Position numbers and translations under genes: made by a program | Part shown: in pieces, positions 36,301 to 47,766 of the stretch | How positions within the stretch are numbered: position 1 is the stretch's first letter | Layout: the number at the start of each line of letters is the position of its first letter | The notes under the pieces: generated by a model | The model's database searches: none | Told to the model about the DNA's origin: nothing | What the model saw: the letters and a program-made list of their open reading frames with translations, nothing else | Assembly (NCBI GenBank): GCA_009760855.2 | Contig: WPIO01000068.1 | Coordinates: forward strand, 1,023,001-1,075,000 | Origin: Cristatella mucedo | Taxonomy: Eukaryota; Bryozoa; Phylactolaemata; Cristatellidae | Direction: 5' to 3' | Length of the DNA: 52,000 nt

Positions 36301-37540
36301 AGAAAGCCAAAGCCTCACAGTGCGCTGCGGTTTGTGGCTTTATAAGGTCTTTTCTTAGCCAAAAACCTAGTTGCCCTATTATGCCATCTACTAATTTCAC
36401 AAAAATGAAAGACGAATTTCATCACATACAGCAGCCCTGCACGCTCATGCAACGACTACGCGAAAAATCTCCCAGTTCGATGTTAAGCATGGGTTAGTAT
36501 AGCCAGTGTCTGAAAGACGAAACAAACAGCATAGCACAATTTTCTTTAGCTTAGTTACGACCTGACACTACTAGTCCGTCTGAAATGCAGCCATATTAAA
36601 AGTCAGACGTTGAGCAGAACTTCAGCACGAGCCGTTATTGAGCAAGCGCAGCTTTTCATTAGAGGAAGGGGCTCCACCTGGGGGGGGGGGGTCAACTCTC
36701 TCAAGTATGCTGGATCTCTGCATATCTTCATCTCTGCATCTCGCATAGCTTCTCCTCTCAGCTATGGCTAACGTCAACTAAAACAGTTAGGTCTTGACGT
36801 GCTACATTCATTTTATTGATTGAAAATGTGACGATGCTTAATACTCAATCAAGCTAAAGCAGCTCGATAGAGCTCGCTGTCTGCATTCGCTGCTGATTAA
36901 GAGTCAGCTACCGCATTGATCAGCAATCATTTACAGCCCGTACTTGAAGGAGCTTGTTGGCGCATGCAAAGATGGACGATCAAGAAAGGGGTCCAGCCGT
37001 AATGGACTCGCTGCTAGATTACCGAGAGGCTAAGCTACATGCACCGTATAATCAACGCCTATCGCCAAAGGAGGCCCAGCGAGGCAAAGCCTATCGTCGC
37101 TAGTTGGATAAAGCTGATGCATGGTTAAAAGTCCAAGAGTCTTCATATTATTAAGTTCATTTTGCGCCTACTATCTAGAATAGGTGAGGGAGCCAAGTCA
37201 TTTTCACCATCGAGTAAAGCTATTGCTCGACGATTTCGATGGAAAAGGCTCACTGGAATTCTGTCGGTAAGCAATGTTTGCCGTGGAATGAATGCAAATT
37301 TATACTTTAAAAGGTCAGAGCAAATATAGGCAGGTTTTGAAAAAAATTTCTCAACTTGATTTCAATACGAATTCAAGTACTTTGAGCATGGCTGCAAGGC
37401 ATGTGGACAATTCGTTTAGTTTTTATTGGCAAGTCAATTTGCGTTACGATAGTACAGCTCAATACAAGCTACGACACGCCTTTTCGAACGCGTCTCCGGC
37501 GTATTGTCATCAGCATCAAGGATTTTATTTTATTCATGCT
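36301..37540. other. no gene recognised; G12 run
   Basis: A run of 12 G at 36680-36691. Otherwise AT-leaning sequence with no supported exon or repeat. Confidence 0.35.
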
Positions 37541-37543
37541 GAC

Positions 37544-40410
37544 ATAATAATAATAATAAAAATAATGCACTTGATAAAGCGCCCTCGGAGAACTCAATCT
37601 CTTTCTAGGCGCTTTACATTTACTGTAAAGGAAAATGCAATTGAATGGTGAGTAATATTATGCTTGATAAACAACATGAATAACATGGTTAGGGGTGACA
37701 TGCACTGGGTCAGCATGCAAATGTGGTTAGTGGCAGCATGCACAGTGTCAGCACGCATAAGCACATCAAGGACGAATCACAGGTACCCACTAAATGCTGT
37801 CCTAAATAGGTGTGTTTTTAAGTTTCTTTTAAATGCGGTCAGGTCAGGGGATATTCTGACGCAGGTCGGGAGGGAGTTCCAGGCTTTGGGAGCATGCGAA
37901 CTAAATGCACGGTCTCCAAAGGATTTGAGGTTTGTACGGGGTATTTCTAAACTGTTGGATTCCGAAAAGCGGGTGGTACGATGCTTGGCCTGATTGGGGA
38001 GTATATCTGACAGATAGGCTGGAGCCATAGAATGAAGGGACCTAAAAGTGAGCGACGAAACCTTGAATTCAATCCGTTGCTTGAATGGTAGCCAGTGCAG
38101 GTCGGCGAGAAGTGGAGTAATGTGGCAACTGCGACGCTCACGACAGACAAGCCTGGCTGCAGAGTTTTGCACCAGCTGCAATCGCCTGATCGCACATGCT
38201 GGTAGGCCAGTAAGCAGTGAGTTGCAGAAGTCGAGACGGGATGTCACGAATGCATGGACCAACTTGGACGTGGTATCTTTATCTAAACAAGCCCAAATTT
38301 TAGCAATGTTATGAAGCTGAAAATAGGCAGATTTGACTGTGGAGCTGATATGGTCGTCTAACGAGAGGTCGCTTTGGAATATGACACCTAGATTTCGAGC
38401 TGATTCAACTGGAGATATGCTGGCAGAGCCAATTTTGAAAGTCAGCCTTTCCAATTTCTGAATCACACTGGGTTTGCCCATAACTAGTAAGTTAGTTTTA
38501 TCATCGTTTAGTTTAGAAAATTTGCTGCCATCCATGTGCGGATGTCATCAATGCATGCAGCAAGCGAGTTGAGAGAATTTGAGGTGCTCGAAGGCTGGGA
38601 GGGATCAAAGCAAAGGTACAATTGAGTGTCATCCGCATAGAAGTGAAAGCCTAGATTGTGCTTGGCAATCACATCAGCAAGAGGGAGAGTATAAACTGTG
38701 AAAAGAACCGGACCTAGCACGGAGCCCTGAGGTACTCCATATTTCAGAGGTACTTTAGATGATCTTTGTCCATTTACGTCAATACTCCGGAGTCTACCAC
38801 TGAGATAGGACCTGAACCACTGCAGAGCAGTGCCAGTGATGCCCGGGCGAGATGAGAGGCGCTCTAGAAGAACTTTGTGATCGAGGGTATCAAAAGCTGC
38901 CGAAAGATCGAGCAAAACAAGCAGAGACACTCTACCCATGTCTGCATTCCTAAGTAGGTCGTTGTACACCCTAAGCAATGCTGACTCTGTGGAGTGATTA
39001 GCTCTAAAGCCAGACTGGAACTTACTAGCAAGGTGTGAGATTTCGATATATGAGTTCAGCTGGTCTGCCACGACCCGTTCCAGTGTCTTTGATAGGAATG
39101 GTAGAAGGGAGACTGGGCTGTAGTTGCTTAAGTTCTCTTGGTCTAGTGTAGCTTTCTTGAGAAGTGGCCTGACTACAGCCTTTTTGAAAGGTGCTAGGAC
39201 ATGACCTGAGGCTAATGACATATTAATGATGTTAGTTTTGCATGGCAGCAGCAGATCAATGCAACGTAGGAGCAGGACAGTGGGAATAGGGTCAAGAGAA
39301 CTTGTTGTCTTCTTTGATTGAGATACGAACTTTTGGACTAGATCACTAGTGACCTGTTTAAATGCAGACATTGAGGTGCAGCCAGGAACCGAGGAACAGC
39401 ATTCTAGTGAGGATGTTGTCATCGCAGGGATGGATTTCCTGATCTTGTCTATCTTCTGCACAAAGAATCGAGAGAAGCGATCGGCTAGATCATCACAAGG
39501 ATAATCAGGTAAGGAGCTAATCTGGGAACGGTTGAGGAGATGGTTTATTGTCGACATCAGCATTTTTTGATTGTGCATCTGTGATCCAACAATGTTTCTA
39601 TAGAAGCTAGACTTGGCCTTTGCTAAGATCGATTGGTACGACCTACAGTAGTCTTCATATGCATGTCGATGGACAGTTAGTCCGGATCTTTTGTATGCTT
39701 TTTCAAGCTTTCGTTTTGTAGACTTGGCTAGTTTAATGTTTGTGGTAAACCATAGGCCGTCTGGGCGGGGGCGAACAGTGCGCTTTGTCAGAGGTGCAAA
39801 CTCGTCGAGCGTGTCAGCTAGTTTCGTGTTGTAGCTATCTACCAATGATGACAGATCGGAGGGAGGACTGAACAGCAGAGGTGAAGCAGATATTCTCGCA
39901 CGGACAGCATCGATGTCAAGGGTCTTGAAGTTTTGCGATTCACAGGTTATTTTAGAGGAAGATGAGGGCACACACGGTAGATTGAATGAGATCTGCATGT
40001 GGTCAGATAAGCAGGATTTGGTAATAATTGGTGATGACAAATTGCAGTTGTATGAGAAAATCTGGTCGAGTGTGTGACCCTTGATGTGGGTAGGGCCATG
40101 CACATGAGCCACAAGAGACAATGAGTCAGTCAATGCACGAAATTTGGTGCTGAAAGCGTCAGATAAGTTATCAAAGTGAACGTTGAAATCACCCATAACG
40201 AGGAAGGATCGATTTCTTGCACACAGAATCGAAATGAGATCGGAGAAATCTGAGACAAAGGAGGATTTGGTACCTGGTGGGACATTAATTGAATAGATAT
40301 GATAGCTGTATCGACTTTATTATGATAGAAAAACCTTGGAAGAGAAAAGTACAATATCGGCGAGGGATTCTTCGCGAGCCACAACATCGGAGAGCATAAA
40401 CTAAACTAAG
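37544..40410 (-). mobile_element. family-1 LINE, nearly complete APE-RT copy
   Basis: Minus strand, 5' to 3'. Part of the apurinic-like endonuclease (about 40390-39960, with MGDFNVHFDN at 40196, HTLDQIF and LSDHMQISF), a linker, the reverse transcriptase (DLSAAFDTLDHKVL, YGVPQGSVLGPVLFT and FHFYADDTQLYL, YADD at 38628-38639), then the C-terminal APAYLSDIL region to the stop at 37777, a 3' UTR of about 230 bp and a tail with (ATT)n at 37544. APE plus RT with no RNase H suits CR1/L2-like LINEs. One frameshift at about 38508-38535 is the only clear break downstream of 40300; the endonuclease N terminus is missing or shifted. A young, probably inactive copy. Confidence 0.92.
37777..40300 (-). pseudogene. 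ORF2 (endonuclease-reverse transcriptase) of family-1 LINE
   Basis: Two overlapping frames (40196-38508 and 38535-37777) carry one protein. The join lies in the conserved W-M-x2-N-F-x-K-L-N-D-D-K-T segment just after the YADD palm. The upstream frame continues before the Met at 40196 to about 40300 (INVPPGTKSSFVSDFSD), so that Met (of MGDFN) is not the natural start. Expected activity: target DNA nicking and cDNA synthesis from its own 3' end. Broken here. Confidence 0.85.
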
Positions 40411-40789
40411 TGGTAACTCGGTTGCATAGGCGAGATCGAAGTGTACCGTTCCAAAAGTATATGTCGCAGCGGCTGACCGGGCAGGCCGGGGGAGGGGTTG
40501 CTTTCTTATTTCACAGCCTGTGGATGTAAGTTCCACACCGACGCGCTTGTAGGACTTATTCGGGTCAGCGCGAGCTACGAGTGAATGCATCGTATTCGTG
40601 TAAGTTATGCTGATTTAGAAGCGTCGTGTAGTCAAACAACTGGCCCAAGATCGTATGTTAGGACGGGTTCGTTAATTGTTAACAACGCTTAGTCAGGTTA
40701 TGATTACTTATTCAGCCGCCGTAATAGAGAAACAGAGGCAGAGAGAAGAGGCCCAATCAGGCCGAACGGCAGACAGAGAAGGGTGAATC
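40411..40789. other. no gene recognised
   Basis: May include unrecognised 5' LINE sequence. Otherwise nothing supportable. Confidence 0.3.
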
Positions 40790-40930
40790 CGCTTGGCCCA
40801 AGCGGTGGGAGACGTGCCTATGTCTGCCACAACAAGACGGATGTGGGTTCAAGCGTGTCTGACCTCGAGGGAGATTGGTCTCCGAGCTGGCAAGTAATTG
40901 GATAGCCCACGATTGCTACATCACTGTCGG
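40790..40930 (+). mobile_element. tRNA-derived SINE
   Basis: A-box-like ttggcccaagcggtggg (40792-40809) and B-box gtgggttcaagcgtg (40843-40857). The body then runs to 'aagtaattggatagcc', close to the minus-strand complement of type 2 tails. Confidence 0.6.
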
Positions 40931-40934
40931 CCTA

Positions 40935-41100
40935 AAAATCTTAGCTTATTTAACAGCCTCATTTGTATAGCAATAAAAGAGACTTGTTGGCTATCAACAC
41001 TGCTTGCCGTTAGCAATAAGGAATCACTCAACTGCAGGATTCGAACCCACGGTAACGGTCGTTAAGAGCGAGCACCTTACCTCCTCGAGGGCTATCGTGG
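40935..41100 (-). mobile_element. tRNA-derived SINE, type 2 tail
   Basis: Minus strand: head 'ggaggtaaggtgctcgctct', B-box gtgggttcgaatcctg (complement of 41037-41052) and tail 'ctcttttattgctatacaaa' ending '...gaggctgttaaataagct'. Faces the + strand SINE just before it, tail to tail. Confidence 0.78.
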
Positions 41101-41147
41101 GCCTAGCGGATAAGTTCGGACGCAGTATAAACTTAGCCACGATAAAA

Positions 41148-41677
41148 AACGGAGCCCTGAGGTACTCCATATTTCAGAGGTACTTCAGATGATCTTTGTC
41201 CATTTACGTCAATACTCCGGAGTCTACCACTGAGATAGGACCTGAACCACTGCAGAGCAGTGCCAGTGATGCCCGGGCGAGATGAGAGGCGCTCTAGAAG
41301 AACTTTGTGATCGAGGGTATTAAAAGCTGCCGAAAGATCGAGCAAAACAAGCAGAGACACTCTACCCATGTCTGCATTCCTAAGTAGGTCGTTGTATACC
41401 ATAAGCAATGCTGACTCTGTGGAGTGATTAGCTCTAAAGCCGGACTGGAACTTACTAGCAAGGTGTTGAGGTTTCAATATATGAGTTTAGCTGGTCTGCC
41501 ACTACCCGTTCCAGTGTCTTTGATAGAAATGGTAGAAGGGAGACTGGGCGGTAGTTGCTTAAGTTCTCTTGGTCTAGTGTAGCTTTCTTGAGAAGTGGCC
41601 TGACTACAGCTTTTTTGAAAGGTACTAGGACATGACCTGAGGCTAATGACATATTAATGATGTTAGTTATGCATGGA
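41148..41677 (-). mobile_element. internal family-1 LINE fragment, near-identical to main copy
   Basis: Matches 38729-39246 almost base for base (for example 'gagccctgaggtactccata', 'gatgcccgggcgagatgaga', 'ctctacccatgtctgcattc'), carrying the RT segment LSAAFNTLDHKVLLERLSSR. One extra base near 41465 shifts the frame. It lacks both the LINE 5' part and the 3' part with tail. Confidence 0.9.
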
Positions 41678-41987
41678 AAGCTGTTGAGAAAAGGCATTGG
41701 AATATAGTAATGCAGTCCAAATAAAGTCTCAGAGTATACCGATCGATTGCTCAGCAGCGCCATGGCGCAAAGCAAACTTCCAAAAGCGTGTCGGTGGGCT
41801 TCTGCAAGTGCAGAGTTTGGAGTAAATATTGCCAGCGCCTTGGGAAGCGAGACTGGTTGGCTGTCCAGAGTTTACAGGACGTCGTAGTCAGTGTGCCTCG
41901 TGGATCGTCTTTAGGTCAGATGTAATTCAACAGGTATTCGTCGGCGGTAGTAGTGGCAGCAGTGCAGCTAAGCTAATGACGAGCATA
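41678..41987. other. unique-looking spacer
   Basis: No LINE or exon similarity recognised. Confidence 0.35.
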
Positions 41988-42311
41988 CTATTAATAATAA
42001 TAGTATCACATTTGTATAGCACCCTCCGAGAACTGAATCTCTTTCTCTCTCTCTCTCTCTCTAAGCACTTTACGGATGCTGAATGTAAAGCTTTAACAAA
42101 TGTTTGGTGCTAACATCAGCAAGCAGCAGGCATAGTGTAAGCAGGTACGTGCACACGAAGGACGAACCACTGAGACCCACCAAATGCTGTAATAAAAAAA
42201 TTCGTTTTAAGCTACTTTTTAAATGTCTTCATGTCAGGGGACGTTGTGACATCCGTCGGTAGTAATTTCAGCGCTTTAGGAGCATGGGAACTAAAGACAT
42301 GGTGTCTAATG
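41988..42311 (-). mobile_element. family-1 LINE (copy 4), 3' part
   Basis: Starts at an AATAATAGT end with the tail complement 'gtatagcaccctccgagaac' (the tail is expanded by a short CT run at 42041-42062). It continues through the 3' UTR and C-terminal end (cgctttaggagcatgggaac) to 'ggtgtctaatg', where similarity stops. The same element resumes at 42953. Confidence 0.75.
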
Positions 42312-42557
42312 TCGCTCGCCTGGTCTCAGCAGATGACAGAGTGCCGCTGTAAGGCCCACAGTCGCCGCGGGAAATCCCCCGGTGGCCGCCTACTGCCCAA
42401 CGGTTGGACTCGAAATTCCGACGCCGCGTTATCCGCACGCGCGCAGTAAGTATGCCCAGTAAACTGCGCAAACGCGAGGGCGCTCTTTTGAAAACAGCAC
42501 CCTCGAGCTTTCACGTATAAAAACGCAGCATGTAGTTGTAGAATTGTCCGCACGCTC
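42312..42557. other. spacer inside LINE nest
   Basis: Not similar to the LINE that I can see. Contains a TATAAAAA-like motif (about 42517). It sits exactly between the two halves of copy 4. Confidence 0.35.
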
Positions 42558-42950
42558 GAGCCTCAAATCCTTTGGAGACCGTGCATTTAGTTCTTATGCT
42601 CCCAAAGCCTGGAACTCCCTCCCGACCTGCGTCAGAACATCCCCTGACCTGACCTCATTTAAAAGGAACCTAAAAACACACCTATTTAGGACAGCATTTA
42701 GCGGGTCTCTGTGATTTGTCCTTCATGTGCTTATGCGTGTTGACACTGTGCATGCTGCCACTAAGCACATTTGCATGCTGACCCTGTGCATGTCACCCCT
42801 AACCATATTATTCATTTCGTTTGTTTTTCAAGCATGATTTTACTTACCATTCAATTGCATTTCACTTTACAGCAAATGTAAAGCGCCTAGAGAGAGATTA
42901 GGTTCTCTGAGGGCGCTTTATCAAGTGAATTATTATTATTATTATTATAA
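42558..42950 (+). mobile_element. family-1 LINE 3' end, inverted inside copy 4
   Basis: Starts at cctcaaatcctttggagacc, covers the C-terminal coding end (KAWNSLPTCVRTSPDLTSF-like), the whole 3' UTR and a clean tail aaagcgcctagagagagatt..gcgctttatcaagtgaatt(ATT)n. It is one of the best preserved tails in the window. Confidence 0.9.
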
Positions 42951-42952
42951 TG

Positions 42953-44223
42953 GTTCGTACGTGGTATGGCTAAAAGATTTGAGTCAGAACAGCGGGTTGT
43001 ACGATTCTTCGACTGGTGGGGGAGTAGACCTAATAGGCTGGCTTGAGCTAGAGAATGAAGGAACCTAAAAGTAAGTGACAAAACCCTGAAGTCGATGCGC
43101 TGCTTGATTGAGAGTCAGTGCAGGTCGGCGACAAGTGATGTGATGTGGCAATTGCACCGTCACGATAGACAAGCCAAGCTGGAGATTTTGCACCAGCAGT
43201 AAGCGCTGATTGCACAGGCCGGTAGACCAGCAAGCAGTGAGCTGCAGAGGCAGAGGCAGGATTTCACAAATGCACGGACAAGTTTAGATGCGGTATCCCT
43301 GACTAAAATAGCCCGAATTTTATCAATATTATGTAGCTGAAAGTAGGCAGAGTTTACTGTGAACATGATGGTCGTCTAATGAAAGGTCGCCTTGGAACAG
43401 GACACCTAGATTTCGTGCAAAGTCAACAGGAGATTTTGTTGATTTCGTCGTCATTCAATTTAAGAAAGTTTGCTGCTATTCATGTGCGAAAGTCATCAAT
43501 GCTTGCAGCAAGGGTGTGAAGAGAATTCGACTTGCTGGATGGTTGGGAGGGATCAAAGCAAAGGTACAACTGAGTGTCATCTGCGTAGATTGAAGGCCTA
43601 GATTTTGCGTGGCGATCACATCGGCAAGAGGGAGAGTATACGCAGTGAAAAGAACCGGACCAAGTACAGATTCCTGAGGTACCCCGTACTTAAGTCGCTC
43701 CTCGGATGATCTGTGTCCGTTTTCATCAATACTCTGGAGTCTCCCACTGAGATAGGACCTGAACCATTGCAGTGCAGTGCCAGTGATGCCCGTGCGAGAT
43801 TCAATACGCTCAAGAAGGACTTTGTGATCAATAGTATCAAATGCTGCCGAAAGATCTCGCTGGAAAAGTAGAGAGACTTTACCCAAGTCAAGTCTACATT
43901 CATAAGGAGGTCATTATACACTCTAGGCAATGCTCAATCTGGAGTGATTAGCTCTAAACCCAGACTAGAACTTACTTGCTAGGTTTGAGGTCTCAATAAA
44001 AGAGTTCAGTTGGTCTACTACAACTCTTTCTAGTGTCTTTGATATGAACGGGAGAAGGGAGACTGGACGAAAGCTGCTCAAGTCCTCTTGGTCTAGCGTT
44101 GCTTTCTTTATTAGAGGCTGGCTACAGCCTTTTTGAAAGATGCAGGGACCTGACATGAGGCTAAGGGCATTTTTATGTTTTTTTTTATTATTGGCAGCAA
44201 CAGATCTAAGCATCGTAGAAGTA
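42953..44223 (-). mobile_element. family-1 LINE (copy 4), middle part
   Basis: Minus-strand C-terminal and RT regions in order: 'SSLLAGLPACAI' (about 43210), a decayed YADD area (about 43580), YGVPQESVLGPVLFTAYTLP and LLFQRDLSAAFDTIDHKVLL (43690-43880), then '[20 protein letters not shown]' (about 44030). Many frameshifts: older than the main copy. Interrupted at 44223 by the family-2 LINE. Confidence 0.85.
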
Positions 44224-47128
44224 CTTATCCGCGATCAGGTGGTCCAGGAGAAGCTAGATGCATTTCTGCTTACCGAAACCTGGATGACGCCTTGTTCCAG
44301 CAGCTGTATTTCCGAGACCACCCCACCCGGGTTCTCATTCTATCAGTCCATGCGTTCTGACAAGGTTGGTGGCGGGGATGCAATTGTTGTTCGTGAATCG
44401 TTTGGCTATACAATGTGCAGTTTCTCGCATGGGTCATCGTTTGAATCGGTTGCTATCAGGTCTTCATCAAAGACAATGCCTCTCACAGTTGCGATATACC
44501 GACCTCCTGGCTGTCTAAACTTGCTTATAGAGAAGTTTTCAGAGTTCCTCGCTAAAATATTTGTGTGTGACAGGCCGTTACTGATTGTAGGAGACTTCAA
44601 TATTCACGTTGACAACCCTAGCAACAGCCAGGTCCGCTCATTTCTTGACTGTCTGGGGAATTTTGGTTTGGCCCAGCACGTTAATCATAGCACCCACGTC
44701 GGTGGCCACATTCTAGATCTCGCGATCACTAAGGATGTCCTGCCCACTGACTTTGTGGTGTGCCCACTGACCCTCTCAGATCATTGTTCGGTCTCGTTTA
44801 CTGTTCCTGCTCCCTCGTACGTACAGGGCAATGTCGAATTTGCCAAACGACGTAACTTACAAAGCATTGACATGGACAAGTTTTTGAAATCTGTTTGTGA
44901 TGCAGGCCTTCTTGATCTGCATTCAGACTCGACCGGCAGCCTCGATACCCTCACTGATACGATGAACATGACACTCAGGAGTGCTCTTGACAAGCATGCT
45001 CCCGTTCGCTCTATCCGTGTTCAAAGTCGTCGAGATTCCTTTCAATTTACAAAAAACTCCTTAAGATGTGCCGTGTTAAGCGCAGGCTGGAACGTCGTTT
45101 TAAGAAATCGGGGTCTGAGGCAGACCTAGTCAATTTTAAAGAATTCCTTCGAGTTTACACCCAAAAGCTTAAAAAAGCCAGGGCTTCTTTTTTCATTAGA
45201 AAACTGAATTCCTGCCTGCCGGACACCAAACAGATTTATAAGACAGTAAACCATTTACTGGCCAATGCTGTGAGGTCTGACTCCCCAGATATTAAGGGCT
45301 CAGCCGAAAAGTTTTCAGCCTTCTTTACTGAAAAAATTGTGCACGTTCGTGCCTCCATTAAGCCCCCACCGACCAAAGCAATCGCCATTCCTCAACCTGT
45401 GACCTTTCTTAAAAGGTTCTCCGATGTTTCTGCCTGTGATGTGGCTGCCTTAATAAGGTCTAGCAAAAAGAGCTCGTCTCCTGAAGACCCTATACCTTCA
45501 TCTCTGTGGTCTTCACTTGCAGACCAACTTAGCCCTGCCATAACCAACATTTTTAATGCTTCTTTGGGAAAAGGGGTCGTCCCCAAGTCCTTCAAATCGG
45601 CAATCGTTAGACCTATTCTTAAAAAGCCTGGATTAGACACAGAGGTCCTAGCAAACCATTGTCCAGTTTCCCTTCTTCCGTTTTAACAAAGATTCTTGAA
45701 AAAATTGTTGCTAAGCAGCTAGTTGAACATATTGAAAATAATGGAATGTCAGAAACATTTCAATCAGGGTTCAAGAGGCAGCACTCTACTGAAACTGCTC
45801 TCCTCCGTGTTAACAATGATATTCTACGTGGCAACGATGACGGGAATGTCACTGCCCTAGCTCTGCTAGATCTGTCTGCTGCCTTCGACACCATTGATCA
45901 CGAAGTTCTGCTTGAACGATTGAGAACAACGATCGGTCTGGCAGACGAAGCACTGGCGTGGTCTAAATCACACTTGTCTGATCGTGTTCAATCCGTGTCG
46001 TGTCGGGGTCAGGTCTCAGACATGAGACGGGTCACCTGTGGAGTCCCTCAAGGGTCTGTACTTGGTCCCTTGCAGTTCTCCATTTATACACAACCTCTGG
46101 GAAAAGTGATTAGGGCCCATGGAATAGGATATCACTTCTATGCTGACGATACTCAGTTGTATTTGTCATTTAAACCGTTGGAATCTGCTGTAGCAACTGA
46201 GAAACTGAATGCTTGCCTTACCGATATTCGATCCTGGATGTCGGAAAACTTCCTGAAATTAAATGACGATAAAACCGAACTGCTGCTCATAGGACACCCT
46301 AAGTGTGTGGCTGGATTAAGAGGCTTTGCTGTTCTAATAGGTGATGCTATTGTGCGACCTTCACCACGTGCTCGTAATCTAGGTGTCGTGTTCGACAGCT
46401 GCCTCAATTTCAAAAGCTTCATTCAGAAGACTGCCTCTACAGCTAGCCATCACATCCGATCCCTATCCAAGATTAGAAGCTGTCTCCCACAGGGGCTTGT
46501 AAAAAATTTAACTAGCTCTTTAGTTCTGTCTCGGCTTGATTATTATAATTCCCTTTTGGCTGGGCTACCAAAGAAAGCTATTATGCCACAACAGCGGACT
46601 ATGAATATGGCTGCAAGGCTGGTCTTCAAGTCCCAGCGGTTTGAGCACGTGTCACCTCTGCTTACAGAGCTAGGATGGTTGCCGGTTGAGCAAAGGATAC
46701 AGAGCAAAGTTCTTACGCTGACCCACAAGGCCCGCCACGGCTTCGCTCCTTCGTACCTAGCTGAACTGCTGCATCATTTTCACCCTGTTCGCGCCCTCAG
46801 GTCCTGTGTGGACCATAAATTAGCTGTCCCATTCCTCCGCTTAAAGACAGTTGGCGACAGAAGCTTTAGCTCTGCAGGTCCTAGACTGTGGAACTCGCTT
46901 CCACAATTTTTACGCAGCGACATCTACTCTCCAACTGCCGACTATGGCACATCTTTTTCAGCGGTCCTGAACTGCTACTTCTATGCTACTCACCACCTCA
47001 ACTGCTCTCCTGACTCTGCTATGCTTCCCACTTTCTGTTTGCTGCGTGAGACGAAGTCTGTTGGCTACCGAATGCGTACCGAAAGCCGCTTAGGCTGTGA
47101 GTGGGCTATACAAAACTCTCCTGTGTAA
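44224..47128 (+). pseudogene. ORF2 (endonuclease-reverse transcriptase) of family-2 LINE
   Basis: Coding remnant in three frames (to 45129, 45066-45686, 45659-47128). Upstream sequence that appears joined to its first frame (44140-44223) is antisense copy-4 DNA, not part of this protein. Compared with family 1 it keeps the same APE-RT order but differs through the linker, the C terminus and the 3' UTR, and ends in an ACATT repeat instead of ATT. Confidence 0.85.
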
Positions 47129-47188
47129 CACCCACATGGTCTTTATGACTTTGTGGAGTTACTGACGGAGATACATTACATTACATTG
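44224..47188 (+). mobile_element. family-2 LINE inserted in copy 4
   Basis: Begins inside the endonuclease (LIRDQVVQEKLDAFLLTETW), with GDFNIH (about 44590), GGHILDLAI and LSDHCSVSF. The linker is frame-shifted near 45060. The RT has FQSGFKRQHSTETALLRV, LLDLSAAFDTIDHEVLLERL, CGVPQGSVLGPLQFSIYT and FYADD (YADD 46139-46150). A second frameshift lies near 45680. The C-terminal region ends near 47128, and the 3' end is gacggagatacattacattacattg. It is flanked by agta at 44220-44223 and 47189-47192, a probable 4-bp target duplication. 5'-truncated and dead, but recent enough to be aligned easily. Confidence 0.9.
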
Positions 47189-47192
47189 AGTA

Positions 47193-47510
47193 GGACAGTG
47201 GGACTATGGTCTAGAGAGCTGTTAGTCTTCTTTGACTGGGAAACAAATTTCAGGGTAAGGTCACTCGTGGTCTCCTTGAATGTAGATATTGAGGTAATGC
47301 TCGGAATTGACGGACATGAGTCATGTGTTGATGTAATTGAGGGACAGAAGTCTACCAGAGGGAATGCTGCCATCTTAGGGACGGACTCTGATCTCATCTA
47401 TTTTGCTGACAGAGAAGCTGAAGAAGCGATCGGCAAGGGCACCACATAAGGTGGGAGGACAGGTTGCTGGCTGAGATTGATGGACTGTATAACGGATGGC
47501 AGGTCAGGTT
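47193..47510 (-). mobile_element. family-1 LINE (copy 4), 5' part
   Basis: Minus strand continues copy 4 past the inserted LINE: 'TSDLTLKFVSQSKKTNSSLD' aligns with TSDLVQKFVSQSKKTTSSLD of the main copy, then decays near 47510. The junction restores the order seen in the uninterrupted element (cgtag-aagtaggacagtggg). Confidence 0.85.
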
Positions 47511-47766
47511 AGCCTCGTGTCAGTAGGCGCCAATGAGGAAATCTTTCGCGAGTGGCATTGCAGCGCTAGTAAAGTGGATAACCCATATAAATCACGGAGG
47601 CGTCAGGTGGCCATGGTGGCGGTAAGCTTTTGGTGGCATCTTCAAAGCGATTGGCCGATGCAACTTTAACTCACATAGCAATTATGTGAACTTCTGCCGC
47701 AGCGAAAACAAGTAGCGAGTAATGTCAACTAGGCAGATGGCCGAGAGACACCAACTGTATTCAAGG
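47511..47766. other. no feature recognised
   Basis: May hold the left end of the following DNA transposon, but I could not identify a terminal repeat. Confidence 0.3.

Noticed and set aside
44140-44223. N-terminal part of the family-2 ORF
   Set aside because: This stretch is antisense DNA of the host family-1 LINE. The family-2 element starts at 44224.
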